Below are positions 44,571-53,080 of a stretch of DNA of 53,080 bases, piece after piece. This stretch comes from DATEZO01 sp035255485 (GTDB lineage Bacteria > Pseudomonadota > Gammaproteobacteria > Burkholderiales > Burkholderiaceae_D). Every line of letters starts with the position of its first letter. Position 1 is the stretch's first letter. Position numbers and translations under genes: made by a program. A model generated the notes under the pieces. The model was not told the origin of the DNA and searched no databases. It saw only the letters and a program-made list of their open reading frames with translations. The DNA is taken from positions 1 to 53,080 of the forward strand of contig DATEZO010000026.1 of assembly GCA_035255485.1 (NCBI GenBank), in the 5' to 3' direction.

Positions 44571-46045
44571 TTCAGGAGGCGGTTATCGCGCCACGGCGCA
44601 CGGTACACTTCCCGCACCGCGGCTGGCGCATATCTGGCCGTCAAGGCTTGCGTCAATCCGGTGGCGGGGCAAGAGCCTGACGCACGGTAAGCGATCGCAG
44701 TCTGCAGCAGGCGTTCCCGGATGTCGCCAAGTGGATGTTCCAGATCGTCTGCCACTGCGCAGGCGGGCGCAAAGCCGTTGGTGTAGCTGCCCTGGCCTGC
44801 ATTGTTGACGCCGGCAAACTGGATCGCAAAATAGGCGGTGCTGCAGTTGTTTTTCTGAATGAACCCATAGGGCTTGCCGCATGTCGTTCCACCGATGCTG
44901 ATCACCTGCATGAACGGGGAAAGACTGTTGATGATCGATTCGCTGGCCGAGCAGGTGTCAGGCCCGGTCAACACGAACACGCGCGTCAGATTCAGTTGCG
45001 GCAATGGGCTGTCATTCGTGCTCACGGTAGGGAAATCGATCCGGTTGCCCGGGTCACTGGTTTTTTCAGGATGCTTGGCGTTGAACTGCAACTGCTCGAA
45101 CACCTTGCCCTGCACCGATGCCCCGCCGATCATGGCGGCTAGTTCGCTGGCAATATATAAAAAGCCGCCGCTGTTGTAGCGGAGGTCGAGCACCAGATCG
45201 TCTATGCCGCCCTGCTGGAATTGCGTCATGGCCGCAATCAGCGGCGCTTCGGCAGTGGCGACATGGTCGGTAAAGGCAAGGTAGCCGATTTTCTTGCTGT
45301 CGACGGTGTTGATGATGGTGGTTGCCGGAACCGGCGATTTGATCACAATGACGGCGTTCAGCCGTACCGTACGCGCCGCGGCCGATCCGGCATCGAGTAC
45401 GGTAAACTGATTCGAGGCGCCGACGGCCGACGGGTACAGTGCCGTTATCCGATCGGCGGCACTGACCTGCTCGATTGGCACGCCGTTGATGGCGATGATT
45501 TCCGCGCCGCGGATAATATTCTGTTGCGCGGCAGGCGTATTGGGATCGGTATAGGCGACGCGCAGATGGTCGCCCTGGTTGACGAAATTCGCGCCATAGC
45601 CGATTTCCTGGCCGGACTGGTAATACTGGTCGATATCGGCTTGCGGCGCGGTGAAGCTGAAGCGATCTTTCGGCCGGACCAGCAAGGCGTAAAAATAATC
45701 CTGCGGCGTGGCATATGCGGCAGGCGTGACATCGATAATTTCCTGGTACCAGAGATAGACATCGTCCAGGTAGGCGCGCACCCATCGTTTCTCGCCTTCC
45801 GGCGTGCAGATATTCGCCAGGCTGGATACTGAATCGGTCGATAGACCCGGTGGATTTTGCGTATTTTGCGATGGGGAGCATACCGCCGCGCTGCCGACAC
45901 AGGCCCCGGGACTTCCACCGCCGCCGCCGCACCCGGTGAGCGCCAGCAGCAGTGTCGAAAGCATTGCCAGTCGCTGCATGGAACGCCATGCCGGCATGGC
46001 GCGGAAAGCGTGCAACCGCTGGGTTGTCTGTAACATTGGCGACAT
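44567..46045 (-). CDS. S41 family peptidase, lipoprotein
   Basis: A 492-residue protease. A hydrophobic helix ending in the lipobox LTGC (near 39) anchors it, then a Gly-rich linker. A PDZ-like part (GAEIIAINGVPIEQVSAADR, about 184-203) precedes the S41 domain with KIGYLAFTDHV, LVLDLRYNSGG and the catalytic serine in DTCSASES near 365, with Lys in TCGKPYG. GAGG lies before the start at 46045; a shorter start at 45979 would fit the signal better. It is a C-terminal-processing-type protease of unknown substrate. Confidence 0.85.
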   Translation of the reverse strand: MSPMLQTTQRLHAFRAMPAWRSMQRLAMLSTLLLALTGCGGGGGSPGACVGSAAVCSPSQNTQNPPGLSTDSVSSLANICTPEGEKRWVRAYLDDVYLWYQEIIDVTPAAYATPQDYFYALLVRPKDRFSFTAPQADIDQYYQSGQEIGYGANFVNQGDHLRVAYTDPNTPAAQQNIIRGAEIIAINGVPIEQVSAADRITALYPSAVGASNQFTVLDAGSAAARTVRLNAVIVIKSPVPATTIINTVDSKKIGYLAFTDHVATAEAPLIAAMTQFQQGGIDDLVLDLRYNSGGFLYIASELAAMIGGASVQGKVFEQLQFNAKHPEKTSDPGNRIDFPTVSTNDSPLPQLNLTRVFVLTGPDTCSASESIINSLSPFMQVISIGGTTCGKPYGFIQKNNCSTAYFAIQFAGVNNAGQGSYTNGFAPACAVADDLEHPLGDIRERLLQTAIAYRASGSCPATGLTQALTARYAPAAVREVYRAPWRDNRLLK

Positions 46046-46063
46046 CGGGCGGGCCTCGTAGTC

Positions 46064-47782
46064 TTAGTGAAGTGTTTGCTGCGCTGCATGCCGGATAGCC
46101 TGCAATGTGGCATTCGGTGTGATCAGATTGCCATCATAACGCAGCTCGATCAGGGCGGGCAGGCCAGTTTGTTCAATATGCAACAACGCGCGTTGCAGTG
46201 TTGCCGGAAATTCTGCCGTCGCACCGACCGCCTCGCCCCAAGCGCCGTAGGCGCGCGCCAGCGCGGCAAAATCCGGATTGGATAGTTCCGTGCCCGATAT
46301 CCTGGCTGGATAGGCGCGTTCCTGATGCATACGGATCGTGCCGTACATGCCGTTATTGAAAACAATGAATAACACGCCGGCCCGATATTGCATTGCGGTG
46401 GCGAGTTCCTGTCCGTTCATCATGAAGTCGCCATCGCCGGCGAAGTTGAGCACCGTGCGGCGCTGACCTTGATGCTGCGTGATGATTTTTGCGGCAACCG
46501 CAGCCGGAACGCCATAGCCCATTGCACCGGAAGTCGGTGCAAGCTGGGTCCGCAAGCCGCCCGTCTTGTCGCCATACCGCCAGAAACGATGCGCCCATGT
46601 CGCAAAGTTGCCCGCGCCGTTGGTTAGTATGGTATTGCCCGGCAGCGTCATCTGCAGGGTTTGCACGACCTGCCAGAGGTTGAGCGCCGCGCCGGTATCC
46701 TTGAAAATTGAAGGCTCCGCTTGCCATGCCTCGAAATCGGCACGCGCTTCGCTCACGGTTGCCTTCCATTTTTCCGTATCCACGGGCGGCATGTCGGCCA
46801 GCGCTGCCGCAATCTGCGGCATACCGCTATTGATCATCAAGTTGGCCTGGTAGACGCGGCCCAGCTCTTGTACATCGGTATGCACATGAACCAGTTGTTG
46901 CCGAGGGCGTGGCGCTTCGAGCAGCGTGTAGCCGCCGGTGGTCATTTCCCCGAGACGCGGGCCGATGGCGAGGATCAGATCGGCTTGCCGGATGCGCGCC
47001 GCCAGTTGCGGATTGATGCCGATGCCGACATCGCCGATGTAATTGGGATGGCGGTTATCGAACAGATCCTGGAAGCGGAAGGCGCATGCAACCGGGATCT
47101 GGTTGGCTTCCGCGAACTGACGCAGGGCGTTGCATGCTGCCATATCCCAGCCGCCACCGCCCAGCAGTGCGATCGGATGCGCGGCCCTGGCGAGCATGTC
47201 GCGTACTTGCGTGATCTGCGCGGCGGATGGCGATGCCAGCACCGGCTGGTAGGCGCGTGTATCGGCGGTCGTTGCCGTCGAGGTCAACATGTCTTCCGGT
47301 AACGCCAGCACCACTGGGCCGGGCCGTCCGCTGGTAGCGACCTGGAAGGCGCGAGCGATATATTCGGGAATGCGCTCGGCGCGGTCGATCTGTGCAACCC
47401 ATTTCGTCATCTGGCCGAACATGCGGCGATAATCGATTTCCTGGAACGCCTCACGTTCGATGAAGTCGTTGCCGACCTGGCCAACGAACACGATCATGGG
47501 TGAGGAATCCTGGAACGCGGTATGGATGCCGATCGATGCATTGGTCGCGCCCGGGCCGCGCGTGACGAAGCAGATGCCGGGCCGCCCCGTCATCTTGCCA
47601 TAGGCGTCTGCCATGAATGCGGCGCCACCTTCCTGGCGAGTGACGATGAAGCGGATCGAAGAATCGTGCAGGGCATCGAGCACTGCGAGATAGCTTTCGC
47701 CGGGAACGCCGAAGATCATGTCGGTTCCATGCGTGTGCAATGCATCGACTACGATCCGGCCACCAGTGCGTGCTGTGGACAT
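46064..47782 (-). CDS. acetolactate synthase-like ThDP-dependent enzyme
   Basis: A 572-residue thiamine-diphosphate enzyme of the IlvB/BenM superfamily. The catalytic glutamate is Glu51 in TRQEGGAAFMA. The central domain binds a nucleotide-like cofactor and the C-terminal domain has the ThDP motif GDGDFMMNGQE...FNNGMYG. No ilvN regulatory subunit is adjacent, so it is probably not the biosynthetic acetolactate synthase. The ATG at 47782 has AAGGA at proper distance; the open frame further to 48190 runs across rnpB and is not coding. A perfect hairpin covers the ribosome site. Confidence 0.86.
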   Translation of the reverse strand: MSTARTGGRIVVDALHTHGTDMIFGVPGESYLAVLDALHDSSIRFIVTRQEGGAAFMADAYGKMTGRPGICFVTRGPGATNASIGIHTAFQDSSPMIVFVGQVGNDFIEREAFQEIDYRRMFGQMTKWVAQIDRAERIPEYIARAFQVATSGRPGPVVLALPEDMLTSTATTADTRAYQPVLASPSAAQITQVRDMLARAAHPIALLGGGGWDMAACNALRQFAEANQIPVACAFRFQDLFDNRHPNYIGDVGIGINPQLAARIRQADLILAIGPRLGEMTTGGYTLLEAPRPRQQLVHVHTDVQELGRVYQANLMINSGMPQIAAALADMPPVDTEKWKATVSEARADFEAWQAEPSIFKDTGAALNLWQVVQTLQMTLPGNTILTNGAGNFATWAHRFWRYGDKTGGLRTQLAPTSGAMGYGVPAAVAAKIITQHQGQRRTVLNFAGDGDFMMNGQELATAMQYRAGVLFIVFNNGMYGTIRMHQERAYPARISGTELSNPDFAALARAYGAWGEAVGATAEFPATLQRALLHIEQTGLPALIELRYDGNLITPNATLQAIRHAAQQTLH

Positions 47783-47785
47783 TTC

Positions 47786-47812
47786 GTTATCCTTTTTGCA
47801 AAAAAGGATAAC
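47786..47812 (-). promoter_or_regulatory. hairpin covering the ribosome binding site of the ThDP enzyme
   Basis: Arms GTTATCCTTTTT and AAAAAGGATAAC (12 bp) with a 3-nt loop. On the minus strand the 3' arm contains AAGGA, the Shine-Dalgarno sequence, and ends 3 nt before the ATG. In the closed form translation should be blocked. Confidence 0.65.
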
Positions 47813-47870
47813 GTACCAGAAAATCGACTGCACGAGATACGGTTTGGCAGAGTCGGCTACAATGGCGGTC

Positions 47871-48250
47871 GAAGCAAGCCAGACAGCCGCTGGCCATCGA
47901 AAGATGGCGGGAGGAAGGTCCGGACTCCACAGAGCAGGGTGACGGCTAACGGCCGTCCGTTGAAAGCCGCAAGCGCAACTGGCTTCGGTATAAGGCGCGG
48001 AATAGGGCCACAGAGACGAGTCTTTGGGACCGGGGAGGGCGCAAGCCGCTCCTTGCGTCACAAAGGGTGAAACGCGGTAACCTCCACCTGGAGCAATTCC
48101 AAATAGGCACGCGTTGATGTTGCTCGCGGAGCGTGCGGGTAGGAAGCTTGAGCCGTGGAGTAATTCACGGCCTAGAGGAATGGCTGTCATAGCGCACAGG
48201 CTTGCCTGTTCGCCGTAACAGAATCCGGCCTATCGGCTTGCTTCATTTTT
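47871..48250 (+). ncRNA. rnpB: RNase P RNA
   Basis: The catalytic RNA of RNase P. The 5' end GAAGCAAGCCAGACAG pairs with GCTTGCTTC at 48236-48244. Conserved region I is GGGAGGAAGGTCCGGACTCC with GAGCAGGGTG, and the 3' conserved region reads ACAGAATCCGGCCTATCGG. AGGAATGGCTGTC and GGTAACCTCCACCTGGAGCAA are also typical. A -10-like TACAAT at 47858-47863 precedes it and a T-run follows at 48245-48250. It is divergent from the ThDP gene. Confidence 0.96.
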
Positions 48251-48363
48251 TGCTGCAGAATTCGGACGCTGCTTTCCCTCTTCTTTTCGGGCCGCCTCGG
48301 GCGGTTGACTGGCATCAAAATGCCGGACGGTGAATTTCGTACAATTGATTTCATCAAGAGTGC

Positions 48364-48488
48364 GTTGGCCGTGGGATGAAACAGAACGGGAACAGCCGAA
48401 AGCGCAAAGCGGTCGGCATGTTGGCAACCAGTCGCATGCAACGTGTTTTGCTTTTGTGCATTTACTGTCGTTTCATCCCACGACCAAC
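48364..48488. repeat. 125-nt inverted-repeat element after rnpB
   Basis: Outer arms at 48364-48382 and 48470-48488 match at 18 of 19 bases (core CGTGGGATGAAAC and its complement). Inside, GCATG (48416-48420) and CATGC (48435-48439) form a second helix. The whole could fold into one long stem-loop. There is no recognisable protein or target-site duplication. It could be a structured RNA or a small non-autonomous repeat. Confidence 0.55.
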
Positions 48489-48830
48489 AGATTCTTGCGT
48501 AGCATGTGAAATTGGGTTGGCCCCCTCGACTGTCCGTCGACCGATCAACCTCTATTTTCACGATGGATGACTGCCTCTGGCATGATCCTGGCGTACGCAG
48601 TGTGGCGCATGAGCCGCCTTCCTCATGACGCGTTTTTAATTTCGTTTTTACGGGTTATTCGCCGATACCGCGAAATGCATGCAAGCAGACCCGGTTGCGT
48701 GAGGCGCTATTTTCCTGGTTCGCCAGCAATGCTGCCGGATAGAAAGCTGACTGATGGAGATCGGGCTTGCATTGTGATGATCAACGTCTTGTTGTTATTG
48801 CCAATAAGTGATTCCTGAAAGGAAATCGCC
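48489..48830. other. stretch with no supported gene
   Basis: Short reading frames at 48376-48570 and 48567-48818 have no recognisable motifs, no good ribosome sites and odd composition, so I do not call them. The end of this stretch (AAAGGAAA at 48818-48825) is the ribosome site of the DUF3096 gene. Confidence 0.4.
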
Positions 48831-48986
48831 ATGACCATTCATCTTGGTCTTGCGCCTCTGATATCGTTGATCGCTGGTATTTTGATTTTGATCATGCCCC
48901 GGTTATTGAATTTTATCGTGGCAATTTATTTGATCCTGATTGGCTTGATTGGACTTTTCGGGCCTGCTGCCTTGCATTTGAAATAA
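48831..48986 (+). CDS. DUF3096 small membrane protein
   Basis: A 51-residue, almost wholly hydrophobic protein: MTIHLGLAPLISLIAGILIL opens it, and PRLLNFIVAIYLILIGLIGL forms the second membrane helix. This is the DUF3096 pattern, found as a small membrane protein in many proteobacteria, with unknown function. AAAGGAAA lies just upstream. It is short enough to be missed by standard gene calling. Confidence 0.8.
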   Translation: MTIHLGLAPLISLIAGILILIMPRLLNFIVAIYLILIGLIGLFGPAALHLK

Positions 48987-49506
48987 TGGATATTACGCGT
49001 GCCCGGCATTCCTCTTCCTTTAGCATTTGTCATTCCGGGATCCGCTGCAACCAGCGAGATTTGTCGGGATCTGGATGGAAACAATCTGCTTGTTTTTGTC
49101 CGCTATGACGACTTCGCCTTACCTTAGCCCGCTTGGCATCAACTTTCGCTGCAACTGCCGAATACACAAGGTATGCCTGCGAACTTCCTGGCAACAGAAC
49201 TGTATGCCCTTCTTTATCTTCCGGTAAGCAAAAGAATAAAAGAACGCCAATATTTCTTTTTATCTATGCGCTCTGAGTAAAGTCCCATTCCTTGTTGGCC
49301 TGTTATTAGGCGCACATCAATAGAGTGGTTGATCTCCTTTCTTTCAAACTGCTCGCCATACACATGTGTATGGCTCATACGCAACCTTCACTATCCTCGA
49401 TAAGTGCTTAATTATTTGAGATTTTTTTATTTTTGTGACGCATGAAAGAATTGCGCTAAGTCATTGACTTTATTGAAAATTTCTTCTCTTGCGCGATGAA
49501 TATTAC
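48987..49506. other. AT-rich gap upstream of mraZ, with a 20-bp palindrome
   Basis: About 520 bp with no credible gene (a 66-codon frame at 49027-49227 has no support). It holds a perfect palindrome GCCATACACATGTGTATGGC at 49355-49374, the size of a transcription-factor site. Confidence 0.5.
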
Positions 49507-49535
49507 TTGACCGCAAATAAAGCTTCTAATAAAGT
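49507..49535 (+). promoter_or_regulatory. probable promoter of the mraZ (dcw) operon
   Basis: TTGACC (49507-49512), 17 nt, TAAAGT (49530-49535). The -10 part overlaps the first MraZ repeat, as expected for autoregulation. Confidence 0.5.
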
Positions 49536-49568
49536 GGGTATCAGTGTGAAAAAGTGTATTTTTGTGGG
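49534..49568 (+). promoter_or_regulatory. MraZ operator: four direct repeats with 10-nt period
   Basis: GTGGG at 49534, GTGTG at 49544, GTGTA at 49554 and GTGGG at 49564. In E. coli MraZ binds GTGGG repeats separated by 5 nt upstream of its own gene; the same spacing here supports self-regulation of the operon. Confidence 0.8.
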
Positions 49569-49641
49569 TGAAATTTGATTTTCAAGCCTGCACGTGCAGT
49601 TCATCATCATTGCAAAAAATATAAATCAGGGAGCTTTCAAC

Positions 49642-50070
49642 GTGTTTCAAGGTGCGTCAGGATTGAATCTGGATGCCAAAGGACGGATGTCAATTCCGGC
49701 CCGGCATCGCGACGCGCTTGTCGTGCAGTGCGAAGGCCGCATGACATTGACCAAGCATCCGCATGGTTGTCTCCTGTTTTTTCCGCGCCCGGTCTGGGAG
49801 AGTCATCGCGAGCAAATCGCGGCATGGCCCATGTCGGCGCGGGCTTGGCAGCGTATTTTTCTGGGCAATGCGTGCGACGTCGAAATGGATACTGCCGGCC
49901 GGATTTTGATCTCGCCAGAATTGCGTGCGGCGGCGGGGCTGTCGCGCGATGTAATGCTGCTGGGCATGGGTAGTCATTTCGAAATCTGGGATGCGGCAAA
50001 GCTTGCGGAAAGCGAAGCGGAAGCGATCGCCACTGGCATGCCGGATGCCTTAAGCAATTTTTCATTTTAG
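49642..50070 (+). CDS. mraZ: transcriptional regulator MraZ
   Basis: A 142-residue double AbrB-like DNA-binding protein that represses its own dcw operon. The motif LDAKGRMSIPARHRD is near 10-24 and the second repeat MDTAGRILISPELRAAAGL near 84-102. A GTG start at 49642 follows AGGGAG; the frame open to 49594 adds residues not found in the family. Followed by rsmH after 9 bp. Confidence 0.93.
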   Translation: MFQGASGLNLDAKGRMSIPARHRDALVVQCEGRMTLTKHPHGCLLFFPRPVWESHREQIAAWPMSARAWQRIFLGNACDVEMDTAGRILISPELRAAAGLSRDVMLLGMGSHFEIWDAAKLAESEAEAIATGMPDALSNFSF

Positions 50071-50079
50071 CGGCCCGTG

Positions 50080-51047
<968 letters not shown>

Positions 51048-51051
<4 letters not shown>

Positions 51052-51320
51052 GCGGGCGCATCGGTTTTGCTCTGGCATGCGTCCTGGTTGCGTGCGCACT
51101 GTCGCTGGTCAATGCGCAATACCAGGCGCGCAGCCTCTTCATCGAGCTGGAGCGCGCGCAAGCCGCGGCGAGGCAGCTTGATATCGAGTGGGCGCAATTG
51201 CAGCTCGATCAATCCACGCTGGGCAAGCATTCCCGCATTGAAGCGAACGCCCGCCGCGATCTTGATATGGTGCCGTTGACATCATCGCGGACGCAATATC
51301 TGACGGCAGGGGCGAAATGA
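51048..51320 (+). CDS. ftsL: cell division protein FtsL
   Basis: A 90-residue divisome protein: one N-terminal membrane helix (IGFALACVLVACALSLVNAQ, about 5-24) and a periplasmic coiled coil (QARSLFIELERAQAAARQLD). Overlaps rsmH and ftsI by 4 bp each, so the three are translated in coupling. Confidence 0.93.
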
Positions 51321-53080
51321 AGCGCGCCATGCCACGGACTGCGGCGGCAAAGGGCGTGCCGTTTGCCGCGAATCCGGTCTTGGCCGTCAAGCTGTCCAGT
51401 TGGCGCTCTCGCCTCGTGCTATTTTCGCTATTTGCCGGATTCCTGGCATTGATCGTCCGTGCGCTCTGGCTGCAGGGCATCTCGACGGATTTCTTGCAGA
51501 AGCAAGGCGAGTCGCGTTACGCAAGAACGCTGGAGCTGCCCGCGACACGCGGCAAGATCATGGATCGTAATGGCCAGGTGCTGGCGTCATCGGTTCCGGT
51601 CAAGGCGATATGGGCCATTCCCGAGGATGTGCTGGAATCACCCAAGAACAAGCTGCACGAACTGGCGCTGCTGCTGGACATGAGCGAGCACGACCTGCGC
51701 AAGAAACTCGACTCGGATCGCAGCTTTGTTTACCTGAAGCGCCAGGTCGAGCAGGAAACTGCAGACAAGATCGTCAAGCTCGGGATTGCCGGCATTCAGA
51801 CCCGCAAGGAGTATAAGCGCTTCTATCCCGAAGGCGAAGTGATGGCGCATGTTGTTGGTTTCACCAATGTTGAAGATGCGGGGCAGGACGGGATGGAACT
51901 GGCTGCCCAGAAAAGCCTTGCCGGCATTATCGGTAGTCGCCGCGTGATCAAGGATCGCCTCGGCCGCATCGTTGAGGATATTGAATCGATCCGCGAGCCG
52001 CATGATGGCAAAAATCTGGTGTTGTCGATCGACAGCAAAATCCAATATATCGCTTTCTCGCAATTGAAAGAGGCGGTTGAGAAGCACAAGGCCAAGGCGG
52101 GCGGAATTGTTGTCGTGGATGTGAAGACCGGTGAAATTCTGGCTCTGGCCAACCTGCCGGCATATAACCCGAATAACCGCGCCATATTGATCGGTGCGCA
52201 ATTGCGCAATCGTGTCATGACCGATACCTTCGAACCCGGTTCGACCATGAAGCCATTTACGATTGCACTGGCGCTGGACACTAACCGCGTTACGCCGTCT
52301 ACCATGTTTCAGACTTCGCCCGGGCGCATGACGATCGGTACCGCAACCATTGGCGATTCGCATGCGCATGGCTTGTTGACCGTATCGCAGATTATTCAGA
52401 AGTCATCGAATATCGGCACGGCAAAGATCGCCTTGCAATTGCAGCCGCAGGAAATGTGGGAAATGTTTACGGCAGCTGGCTTCGGGCAGCAGCCGAAGTT
52501 CGGTTTTCCGGGTGCGGTTGCCGGGCGCGTCCGCCCGTATAAATCGTGGCGACCGATCGAACAGGCGACCATGAGCTACGGCCATGGCATTTCGGTATCG
52601 CTGATTCAGCTGGCGCATGCCTATACCATTTTTGCCCGTGACGGCGATCTGATTCCATTGTCATTCCAGAAGCTGGATCAGCCGCCGGTCGGGCGACGCA
52701 TACTCAGCGTCAAGACAGCGCGAGAGCTGCGCACGATGCTGGAATCGGTTGTCAGTCCGGAAGGCACTGCACCAAAAGCGCAAGTGCCGGGTTATCGGGT
52801 CGGCGGTAAAACCGGCACTGCATACAAGGTTGTCGGCGGCAAGTACGACATCCATAAATATGTCGCCTCATTTGTCGGCTTTGCACCCGTATCCGATCCG
52901 CGCATCATCATTGCAGTCATGCTCGATGAGCCGGGCAGTAGCATGCATTTTGGCGGCGATGTTGCCGCGCCAGTATTTGCTACTGTTGCCGCCAATGCGT
53001 TGCGCGCAATGAATGTTGCACCGGATTCGTCGGTAACCAACATCATCATTCCCAAGGATATCGTGCAGGAGAGTCTGTAA
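51317..53080 (+). CDS. ftsI: peptidoglycan transpeptidase FtsI (PBP3)
   Basis: A 587-residue septal class B penicillin-binding protein. One membrane helix near 32-52, a dimerisation domain with RGKIMDRNGQVLASS near 78-92, then the transpeptidase with active Ser309 in GSTMKPF, SSN at 363-365 and KTGT at 498-501. Its natural TAA stop is the last codon of the window, so the gene is complete. Confidence 0.96.
   Translation: MKRAMPRTAAAKGVPFAANPVLAVKLSSWRSRLVLFSLFAGFLALIVRALWLQGISTDFLQKQGESRYARTLELPATRGKIMDRNGQVLASSVPVKAIWAIPEDVLESPKNKLHELALLLDMSEHDLRKKLDSDRSFVYLKRQVEQETADKIVKLGIAGIQTRKEYKRFYPEGEVMAHVVGFTNVEDAGQDGMELAAQKSLAGIIGSRRVIKDRLGRIVEDIESIREPHDGKNLVLSIDSKIQYIAFSQLKEAVEKHKAKAGGIVVVDVKTGEILALANLPAYNPNNRAILIGAQLRNRVMTDTFEPGSTMKPFTIALALDTNRVTPSTMFQTSPGRMTIGTATIGDSHAHGLLTVSQIIQKSSNIGTAKIALQLQPQEMWEMFTAAGFGQQPKFGFPGAVAGRVRPYKSWRPIEQATMSYGHGISVSLIQLAHAYTIFARDGDLIPLSFQKLDQPPVGRRILSVKTARELRTMLESVVSPEGTAPKAQVPGYRVGGKTGTAYKVVGGKYDIHKYVASFVGFAPVSDPRIIIAVMLDEPGSSMHFGGDVAAPVFATVAANALRAMNVAPDSSVTNIIIPKDIVQESL

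Noticed and set aside
46064..48190. A 708-codon reading frame extending the ThDP enzyme upstream
   Set aside because: The extra 136 codons run antisense across rnpB. The ATG at 47782 has a proper ribosome site and gives the family length.
48376..48818. Two short overlapping plus-strand frames after rnpB
   Set aside because: No motifs or ribosome sites, and the first overlaps the inverted-repeat element.

Overview
The window looks like a chromosomal segment of a betaproteobacterium in the Burkholderiales, most likely an Oxalobacteraceae relative of Herminiimonas or Janthinobacterium. The evidence is the gene order at the start of the division/cell-wall cluster (mraZ-rsmH-ftsL-ftsI), the dusB-fis-purH-ruvC arrangement, rplM-rpsI, the paired betaproteobacterial porins and the style of the encoded proteins. 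This placement is inference from gene content; no 16S rRNA is present. Coding density is high and almost all of the DNA is core chromosome. I see no prophage, insertion sequence, CRISPR array or tRNA gene.

Layout. Positions 1-9.4 kb hold mixed catabolic genes: a truncated GNAT acetyltransferase remnant, a 3-hydroxyisobutyrate dehydrogenase-like enzyme, a DUF3047 lipoprotein, an M20 amidohydrolase, a molybdopterin oxidoreductase coupled to a zinc aminopeptidase lipoprotein, and a two-gene set (proline racemase-family dehydratase plus pyrroline-2-carboxylate reductase) that fits trans-3-hydroxyproline breakdown to proline. Positions 9.7-14 kb hold an acyl-CoA ligase, an acyl-CoA thioesterase and an Atm1-type ABC exporter. 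Positions 14-20 kb form a glutamate block: a LysR regulator, glutamate dehydrogenase and a GltIJKL-type glutamate/aspartate importer. Positions 20-26 kb hold pyrC, a DUF3025 gene broken by one stop codon, two porins, coq7 and an OsmC-like gene. Positions 26.5-31 kb hold a predicted small RNA, rplM-rpsI, argC, a coiled-coil membrane protein, a bactofilin and erpA. Positions 31-38 kb hold cell-wall recycling (anmK, an M23 endopeptidase), tyrS, dtd, a PEBP protein, a phosphoglycerate-mutase-like phosphatase and dusB-fis. Positions 38-43 kb hold purH and ruvC/ruvA/ruvB. Positions 43-48 kb hold a hydratase, an S41 protease with a coupled small lipoprotein, a ThDP enzyme and rnpB. Positions 49.5-53 kb begin the dcw cluster.

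The most unusual signal is a family of four ungapped intergenic elements of about 72-76 nt (minus strand 7208-7283; plus strand 11489-11560, 36845-36918, 44037-44112). They share TGTATTTT, then TTGCGA exactly 26 nt further on, then exactly 19 nt to ATACTC. Each lies on the 3' side of a gene and points the same way as that gene. I do not recognise the element. Other items worth checking are a hairpin hiding the ribosome binding site of the ThDP enzyme, a terminator whose U-tract runs directly into the anmK start codon, a 125-nt inverted-repeat element after rnpB, a promoter-to-terminator small RNA upstream of rplM, and a four-repeat MraZ operator with 10-nt period.
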